NCBI GenBank assembly: GCA_029256665.1
Contig: JAQSXN010000060.1
Span: 1-11,565, forward strand
DNA from: Paenibacillus sp.
GTDB lineage: Bacteria; Bacillota; Bacilli; Paenibacillales; Paenibacillaceae
DNA length: 11,565 bases
Reading direction: 5' to 3'
The notes beneath the pieces are model-generated. The model was not told the origin of the DNA, did not search any database, and worked only from the letters and a program-made list of their open reading frames with translations. A program made the translations under genes and the position numbers. Below are positions 6,672 to 11,565 of this stretch, piece after piece (within the stretch, counting starts at the first letter, position 1; each line of letters opens with the position of its first letter).

Positions 6672-7784
6672 CTACGGGCGGAGCCCTCTCGGTCCGGTAT
6701 ACCGAACGCGCGGCCGGAACAGCCGATTGCGGCCATGCTGCTCGATCACATGCGCGCATAAGCCGGCTGTCCGGGCGGCAAGAAACACGGGTGTGAACAG
6801 CGGAACAGGGATGCCCAGCAATGAGTAGACGGGCGCGGCGTAATAATCCAAATTGGGGTACAACCCTTTCTCCCGCTTCATGAGATCTTCGCCTGCCTCG
6901 CAGACGTCGTACAAATCCATGCGTCCTTTGGCCGTTGCCAGCTGCGCCAGCGCCTCCTTCATCAGCATCGCCCTGGGATCCGGCTTGCGCATGTAGACCC
7001 GGTGGCCGAAGCCCATGATGCGCTCCTTGCGCGCCAGCTTGCCCAGCATGATCGTCTCCAGCTCGCCGGCGGTCCGGGCGACGCCAAGCATTTCCATTAC
7101 GGCTTCGTTCGCCCCGCCGTGCAGGTTGCCCTTAAGCGACGCGACGGCGCCCGCCACCGCGCCGTACATGTCGGACATCGTGGAAGCAATGACCCGCGCG
7201 GCGAACGTGGAATTGGGGAGCTCATGCTCGCTGTAGGCAATGAGCGACTGGTCAAAGATCCGCTCCTCCAGCGGATCCGGCGCTTTCCCGGTCAGCTTGT
7301 GGAGGAAGCCGCCGGCGTAAGAAGCGTCGGCATGGGGCTGAATGACGGGCAAGCCCGACAGCAGCCGGTGGCCGTCCGCCACGAGGGCGGGAACCTTGGC
7401 AAGCAGCCTGACCGCCTTGCGGCCGTTCGCTTCCGGCGAATGATCGTCCAGCTCCCCGTCATAGCTGGCCAGCGCGGATATCCCCGTCCGCAATACGTCC
7501 ATGCGGTGGCTGCCCGGCGGCAGTTTGCCGATCAAGTCGTATATCTCCGGAGCGATGGCTCCTTCGGCCATCAAGCTTCGTTCAAGCTCGGACGTTCTTG
7601 CAGAATCCGGCAGCCTGCCGTCAAGCAGCAATCCCGCCACCTCTACGTAGGATACTTTTTGCGCCAGCTCGATGAGATCATAGCCGCGCAGCACGATTTG
7701 TTCGTTCTCCACATCCAAGTAAGAGATGGACGTTTCGCTTGCCAATACATTCTCGAGACCGGGCACATAATGTTCGTCCGCCAT
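6672..7784 (-). CDS. mmgD: 2-methylcitrate synthase / citrate synthase (MmgD type)
   Basis: This 370-residue type II-like citrate synthase condenses propionyl-CoA (or acetyl-CoA) with oxaloacetate to 2-methylcitrate (or citrate). The catalytic residues are in place: His222 in GNLHGGANEAVM, His261 in IMGFGHRVY and Asp313 in YPNLDYYAAPVY. HELPNSTFAARV (187-198) is also conserved. The length equals that of B. subtilis MmgD and PrpC rather than the longer Gram-negative citrate synthases, and the ending RLFRPRVRYTGP is normal. Preference for propionyl-CoA is inferred from its position directly before prpD and prpB; sequence alone does not separate the two activities. The ATG at 7784 has AGGAGC about ten bases upstream. 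It follows icmF by 55 bases, which hold no clear promoter or terminator, so cotranscription is likely. Confidence 0.93.
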   Translation of the reverse strand: MADEHYVPGLENVLASETSISYLDVENEQIVLRGYDLIELAQKVSYVEVAGLLLDGRLPDSARTSELERSLMAEGAIAPEIYDLIGKLPPGSHRMDVLRTGISALASYDGELDDHSPEANGRKAVRLLAKVPALVADGHRLLSGLPVIQPHADASYAGGFLHKLTGKAPDPLEERIFDQSLIAYSEHELPNSTFAARVIASTMSDMYGAVAGAVASLKGNLHGGANEAVMEMLGVARTAGELETIMLGKLARKERIMGFGHRVYMRKPDPRAMLMKEALAQLATAKGRMDLYDVCEAGEDLMKREKGLYPNLDYYAAPVYSLLGIPVPLFTPVFLAARTAGLCAHVIEQHGRNRLFRPRVRYTGPRGLRP

Positions 7785-7839
7785 GCTGACATCACGCTCC
7801 TGTCCGCTTATAAAGATAGTTCAAAAAGTACGCTTCCCG

Positions 7840-10800
7840 TTACATGTTGCGCCGGTATTGCCCTCCCGCTTCGAACAAAGCGTCCGTCATCTGGCCCAGC
7901 GAGGCATGCCGCACCGTTTCCATCAGCTCCGCAAACACGTTGCCACCTGCTAGCGCCGTTTGCTTCAGACGCTCCAATGCCGCTTGCGCGCTGGAATCGT
8001 GTTTCTCTTGGAAGGCCTTCAGATGCCGGAGCTGCGTCTCCTTCTCCTCCGTCGTGGAACGGGCCAGCTCCGGCTCGGCCGCAAGGATCGCCGCGGGATT
8101 CGGATTCAGAAACGTGTTGACGCCGACGATCGGCAGCTCGCCGGAGTGCTTAAGGCTTTCGTACAAAAGCGACTCCTCCTGAATGCGGCCGCGTTGATAC
8201 CCCGTATCCATGGCTCCTAATACGCCCCCCCTCAGATGGATGCGCTGAAGCTCGTCAAGCACCGCTTCTTCGACGAGATCCGTCAGCTCATCGATGATAA
8301 AGGCGCCTTGCAGCGGATTCTCGTTCCGCGCGAGGCCGAACTCCTGGTTGATGATCAGCTGAATCGCCATCGCCCTCCGCACGGAGTGCTCCGTCGGCGT
8401 CGTAATCGCTTCGTCGAACGCATTGGTATGCAGCGAATTGCAGTTGTCGTAGACCGCGAGCAGCGCCTGCAGCGTCGTGCGGATATCGTTGAAGTCCATC
8501 TCCTGCGCATGCAGCGAGCGACCGGAGGTTTGGATATGGTACTTCAGCTTCTGGCTGCGTTCGTTGCCATGGTACTTCTGCTTGATAACCGTCGACCAAA
8601 TGCGCCTCGCGACGCGGCCCATGACGGCGTATTCGGGATCGAGGCCGTTGCTGAAGAAGAAGGAAAGATTTGGAGCGAAGTCGTCGATGGCCATCCCCCG
8701 GCTCAAATAATATTCGACGTAGGTAAAGCCGTTGGCCAGCGTGAACGCCAGCTGCGAGATGGGATTGGCCCCGGCCTCGGCGATATGATATCCGCTAATG
8801 CTGACCGAATAATAATGGCGCACCCCGTGATCGATAAAATATTGCTGAATGTCCCCCATCATCTTGAGCGCGAATTCGGTCGAGAAAATACAGGTGTTCT
8901 GTCCCTGGTCCTCCTTCAAAATATCCGCCTGCACCGTCCCGCGAACCGTCCGCAGCGTCCAGGCTCGCAGTTGCTCCGCCTCCTCCTCGCCGGGCTCCCG
9001 ACCATGCTCGCGGGCGAACTTCTGGAGCTGCTGGCGGATGGCCGCGTTCATGAACATGGCGAGCAGAATCGGCGCCGGCCCGTTGATGGTCATCGACACG
9101 CTGGTCGACGGATCGCATAGGTCAAAGCCGCGAAACAGCTTCTCCATATCGTCGAGCGTTGGGACGCTGACGCCGCTGTTGCCGATTTTGCCGTAGATGT
9201 CGGGCCGCTCGCCGGGGTCATGGCCGTACAGCGTGACGCTGTCGAACGCCACGGACAGCCGCTTGGCCTCGTCATGCCGGCTCAAATAATGGAACCGGAG
9301 GTTGGTGCGCTCCGGCGTGCCTTCCCCCGCGAATTGCCGCTTCGGCTCTTCGTCGCGCCGCTTGAACGGAAAGACGCCGGCCGTATAAGGCGGCCGGCCC
9401 GGCACGTTCTCCATGAGCAGCCAGCGCAGCAGATCGCCCGGGCACGAATAACGGGGCAAGGCAATCCGCGGGATCGGCAAGCCGGACAGCGACGTTTCGT
9501 GCAGGGCGGAGGCTCCGCCGGGGCCGGTGTTCGACGCCTCGGGCTGCCGATAAGCGGACTGCATCGCCGGCCATCCGTCCAGCAGAGCCTTGCATGTCGG
9601 GTGCAGCCGGCGCTCGAGCTCCGCCGCCACTCCTTCCAGCAGCTCCGCTGTTTGCGAGAGGGCCGCCGATGCTGGCGCGTCTTGCGCGGCTCCGGCTTGC
9701 CGCGCTGCCGAGCCAAGGTAGCTTGCGGACTGCGCGGTATCGGTTCGCCGCGTCGACTTCGACAATTGCGGCGGCTTCGCATCAGGCGCACGACTCCGAG
9801 TCTCGTCCGCCAACAACACAAGCGTTCCTCTTACACGCCCAATCCGTCTCGCCAGCTCGGCCTGCTCCTCCACAAACGCTTTGCGCTCCCGCACCGTCTG
9901 AACGATCTCGCCTAAGTAGCCGATTCGCTCGCGCGGAATGATGGAGGACGCTGCCGACACCTTGGTCATGGCTCCGGTAGTCTCAAGCGGATTAGAGGCA
10001 GGGGTTTGGCTGCCATTGGCTGCTTCCGCCAAGCCGGCTCCCTGCTGTACTAGCCTGACTTCTTTTTCCGCTCCCGACAGCCCGGCTTCCGCCGCCTGAC
10101 CTGCGGCCGAAGCGTGCCCGACCCTATCTGCCTCTTGCGGCACGGCTTCTGCCGCCCGACCTGCCTCGCGCCGGGGCAACCTAGCCGCAGCCTCCGCAAT
10201 ACCACGGAACAGCGCGTTCGTGCCCGCATCATTGAACCGGCTCGCGATCGTCCCGTACACGGGCAGGCCGTCGTCCGGCGTGCCGGCCAGCCCGCGGCTG
10301 CGGCGGAGCTGCTTGCGCACGTCGCGCAGCGCGTCCTCGGAGCCCGCGCGATCGAACTTGTTGATGACGATCATATCGGCATAATCGATCATGTCGATTT
10401 TCTCAAGCTGGGAGGGGGCTCCGTATTCGCTCGTCATCACGTAAACCGCAATGTCGCAGAGCGCCGCGATCGCCGAATCGCCTTGGCCGATGCCGCTCGT
10501 CTCGACGATAATCCACGCGTAGCCAGCCGCCTTCGCGAGAGCGACCGCGTCCATCGTCGCGTCGCTCAGCTCCTTGCCCGAGCCGCGCGTCGCCATGCTC
10601 CGCATGTACGTCCGCGGTCCGCCGATCGCGTTCATCCGAATGCGGTCGCCGAGCAGCGCGCCGCCCGTATTCTGCCTCGTCGGATCGACGGAAATAACGG
10701 CAATGCTCCCTTGCGGGCACTGGCGCAAATACCGGCGTACGAGCTCGTCGGTCAAGGAGCTTTTGCCCGCGCCTCCCGTGCCGGTAATGCCGATGACGGG

Positions 10801-11406
10801 CACGCCTCCGGGATGGGAGCTTCGCATGTCGGCAAGCATGGCCTTCGCCTCGCCGTTCCCAGCCTCGGCAGCCGAAATCAAACGGGCTAGCGAGCCCGGA
10901 TCTCCTTTCATCAGTTGCTCCAGCTCTTGCCTCGCATCCCTTCCCGGGGCTTCATAATCCGCTTCGCGCAGCATCCAATCGATCATGCCGCCGAGACCGA
11001 GCGAGCGGCCGTCCTCCGGGGTGAAGATTTTGGCCACGCCATAAAGGTGCAGCTCTTCGGCCTCGGCCGGGGTAATGACGCCGCCCCCGCCGGCGAAAAT
11101 CCGAATATGCGCAGCCTCCCGCAAGCGGAGCAAATCGACCATGTACGATAGAAACTCGACATGGCCGCCCTGATACGAGCTGACCGCGATCGCCGCCGCA
11201 TCCTCCTGCACCGCAGCCAGCACGATTTCCTCCGCCGAACGATTGTGTCCAAGATGAATGACCTCCGCCCCCGCCGCCTGCAGCAGGCGCCTGATCATAT
11301 TAATGGAGGCATCATGGCCGTCGAACAAGGAGGAGGCGGTGACGAACCGGATCGGCCTATCGCGACGAGACGGATCTACGTATCTTTTCGAAGCATCTCT
11401 GCTCAT
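7840..11406 (-). CDS. icmF: Fused isobutyryl-CoA mutase IcmF (B12 domain, G-protein chaperone, mutase)
   Basis: This 1188-residue enzyme interconverts isobutyryl-CoA and n-butyryl-CoA with adenosylcobalamin. Domain order is as in known IcmF. The B12-binding domain (about 18-150) has DGHDAS with the cobalt-ligating His31, the SSYQGG stretch and the AGGGG loop (105-109). The MeaI-type GTPase (about 200-412) has Walker A GTGGAGKS (209-216), VDPT (240-243), ETSGIGQGD (302-310) and NKFD (349-352). The catalytic barrel starts near 640. The substrate pocket is of the isobutyryl type: YTAGVFPFKR, QFAGEG with Phe692, and Gln836 in GQNTCIF where methylmalonyl-CoA mutase has Arg; SGYH with His874 is present. 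Isovaleryl/pivalyl-CoA is a known side activity of the family. The protein is about 95 residues longer than typical IcmF because of Ala-rich linker sequence (413-486 and about 535-585). The ATG at 11406 has AAGGAGG seven bases upstream, overlapping the stop of the preceding acyl-CoA dehydrogenase gene, which suggests coupled translation. Confidence 0.95.
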   Translation of the reverse strand: MSRDASKRYVDPSRRDRPIRFVTASSLFDGHDASINMIRRLLQAAGAEVIHLGHNRSAEEIVLAAVQEDAAAIAVSSYQGGHVEFLSYMVDLLRLREAAHIRIFAGGGGVITPAEAEELHLYGVAKIFTPEDGRSLGLGGMIDWMLREADYEAPGRDARQELEQLMKGDPGSLARLISAAEAGNGEAKAMLADMRSSHPGGVPVIGITGTGGAGKSSLTDELVRRYLRQCPQGSIAVISVDPTRQNTGGALLGDRIRMNAIGGPRTYMRSMATRGSGKELSDATMDAVALAKAAGYAWIIVETSGIGQGDSAIAALCDIAVYVMTSEYGAPSQLEKIDMIDYADMIVINKFDRAGSEDALRDVRKQLRRSRGLAGTPDDGLPVYGTIASRFNDAGTNALFRGIAEAAARLPRREAGRAAEAVPQEADRVGHASAAGQAAEAGLSGAEKEVRLVQQGAGLAEAANGSQTPASNPLETTGAMTKVSAASSIIPRERIGYLGEIVQTVRERKAFVEEQAELARRIGRVRGTLVLLADETRSRAPDAKPPQLSKSTRRTDTAQSASYLGSAARQAGAAQDAPASAALSQTAELLEGVAAELERRLHPTCKALLDGWPAMQSAYRQPEASNTGPGGASALHETSLSGLPIPRIALPRYSCPGDLLRWLLMENVPGRPPYTAGVFPFKRRDEEPKRQFAGEGTPERTNLRFHYLSRHDEAKRLSVAFDSVTLYGHDPGERPDIYGKIGNSGVSVPTLDDMEKLFRGFDLCDPSTSVSMTINGPAPILLAMFMNAAIRQQLQKFAREHGREPGEEEAEQLRAWTLRTVRGTVQADILKEDQGQNTCIFSTEFALKMMGDIQQYFIDHGVRHYYSVSISGYHIAEAGANPISQLAFTLANGFTYVEYYLSRGMAIDDFAPNLSFFFSNGLDPEYAVMGRVARRIWSTVIKQKYHGNERSQKLKYHIQTSGRSLHAQEMDFNDIRTTLQALLAVYDNCNSLHTNAFDEAITTPTEHSVRRAMAIQLIINQEFGLARNENPLQGAFIIDELTDLVEEAVLDELQRIHLRGGVLGAMDTGYQRGRIQEESLLYESLKHSGELPIVGVNTFLNPNPAAILAAEPELARSTTEEKETQLRHLKAFQEKHDSSAQAALERLKQTALAGGNVFAELMETVRHASLGQMTDALFEAGGQYRRNM
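10084..10164 (-). repeat. Imperfect direct repeat, 60-base period, in the icmF linker
   Basis: Two 21-base copies at 10084-10104 and 10144-10164 differ at two positions and lie exactly 60 bases apart, in frame. They encode AGRAAEA (residues 415-421) and AGQAAEA (435-441). A weaker third copy, AGLAEA, follows at 457-462. The repeat lies in the extended linker between the G domain and the mutase domain. Confidence 0.75.
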
Positions 11407-11410
11407 TCGT

Positions 11411-11420
11411 CCCCCTCCTT
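11411..11420 (-). promoter_or_regulatory. Ribosome binding site of icmF
   Basis: Minus-strand AAGGAGGGGG stands before the icmF ATG, with AAGGAGG (11414-11420) seven bases from it. Its first two bases are the last two of the TAA stop of the acyl-CoA dehydrogenase gene, so the two genes are tightly coupled. Confidence 0.85.
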
Positions 11421-11565
11421 ATCCGCCTTCCTTGACCATATGCTTAAAAATAACTAGCCGTTGAATCTCGTTCGTCCCCTCGTAGATCTGGGTCACCTTC
11501 GCGTCTCGGAACAGCCTCTCCGCCGGATATTCGCGCATGTAGCCGTACCCGCCGAGAATCTGAAT
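11419..11565 (-). CDS. Acyl-CoA dehydrogenase, C-terminal 48 residues (5' end outside window)
   Basis: The frame enters from the right edge and ends at TAA (11421-11419). The 48 residues begin [20 protein letters not shown] and contain [11 protein letters not shown], the classic C-terminal signature of short-chain acyl-CoA dehydrogenases; the Glu of YEGT is the catalytic base in this class. Such flavoenzymes oxidise acyl-CoA to enoyl-CoA, for example butyryl- or isobutyryl-CoA, passing electrons to ETF. Its place ahead of mmgD and prpD matches mmgC of B. subtilis, and acyl-CoA dehydrogenase genes are also common next to icmF. Chain-length or branch preference cannot be read from this fragment. 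The stop lies 12 bases before the icmF start. Confidence 0.92.
   Translation of the reverse strand: MQILGGYGYMREYPAERLFRDAKVTQIYEGTNEIQRLVIFKHMVKEGG

Noticed and set aside
7804..7823. Internal promoter for mmgD
   Set aside because: TTGAAC and TATAAG occur but with only 6 bases between them, too close for any known sigma-70-class promoter.
9220..9915. Long plus-strand open frames opposite icmF (also 8236-9120, 10114-10890 and 7002-8120)
   Set aside because: They are rich in Arg, Pro and Ala with no domain, lie antisense to a gene with clear catalytic motifs, and are the usual by-product of GC-rich coding DNA.

Overview
The window reads as a chromosomal segment of a moderately GC-rich, endospore-forming member of the Bacillales, most likely Paenibacillaceae (Paenibacillus/Cohnella type). 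The reasons are a complete gerK-type spore germination receptor operon, strong AGGAGG-type ribosome binding sites, and an mmg-like methylcitrate operon resembling that of Bacillus subtilis. This placement is inference from gene content; no marker gene is present.

Layout. Positions 3-176 (+) hold the last 57 codons of a gene entering from the left, probably a LacI-type ligand-binding regulator. It converges, with only 13 nt between stops, on a minus-strand operon at 190-3901. That operon encodes a GerA-family germinant receptor in transcription order A, C, B (gerKA 3901-2432, gerKC 2435-1278, gerKB 1281-190). Both junctions are ATGA overlaps, which fix the starts of gerKC and gerKB. A non-coding stretch at 3902-4235 follows. 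It carries a rho-independent terminator for the next operon (4109-4141) and a candidate promoter for gerK (3975-4002).

From 4236 to the right edge there is a second, more GC-rich minus-strand operon. In transcription order it runs: the C-terminus of an acyl-CoA dehydrogenase (11565-11419), a fused adenosylcobalamin-dependent isobutyryl-CoA mutase (icmF, 11406-7840), a 2-methylcitrate/citrate synthase (mmgD, 7784-6672), a 2-methylcitrate dehydratase (prpD/mmgE, 6617-5202) and a 2-methylisocitrate lyase (prpB/mmgF, 5150-4236). It ends at the terminator.

How the genes work together. The acyl-CoA dehydrogenase and IcmF handle short and branched acyl-CoAs: isobutyryl-CoA from valine is oxidised, or isomerised to n-butyryl-CoA. 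The methylcitrate enzymes convert the resulting propionyl-CoA with oxaloacetate to pyruvate and succinate. The order matches the 3' half of the B. subtilis mmg operon (mmgC-mmgD-mmgE-mmgF), with icmF placed between mmgC and mmgD. Because mmg is a mother-cell sporulation operon in B. subtilis and gerK encodes a spore receptor, both operons may serve the sporulation/germination cycle; that link is inference.

The features most worth a second look are the operon arrangement with icmF inside it, an IcmF roughly 95 residues longer than usual because of repetitive low-complexity linker sequence, and a long near-perfect inverted repeat followed by a T-rich tract inside gerKB. No CRISPR array, tRNA, rRNA, riboswitch or insertion sequence was seen.
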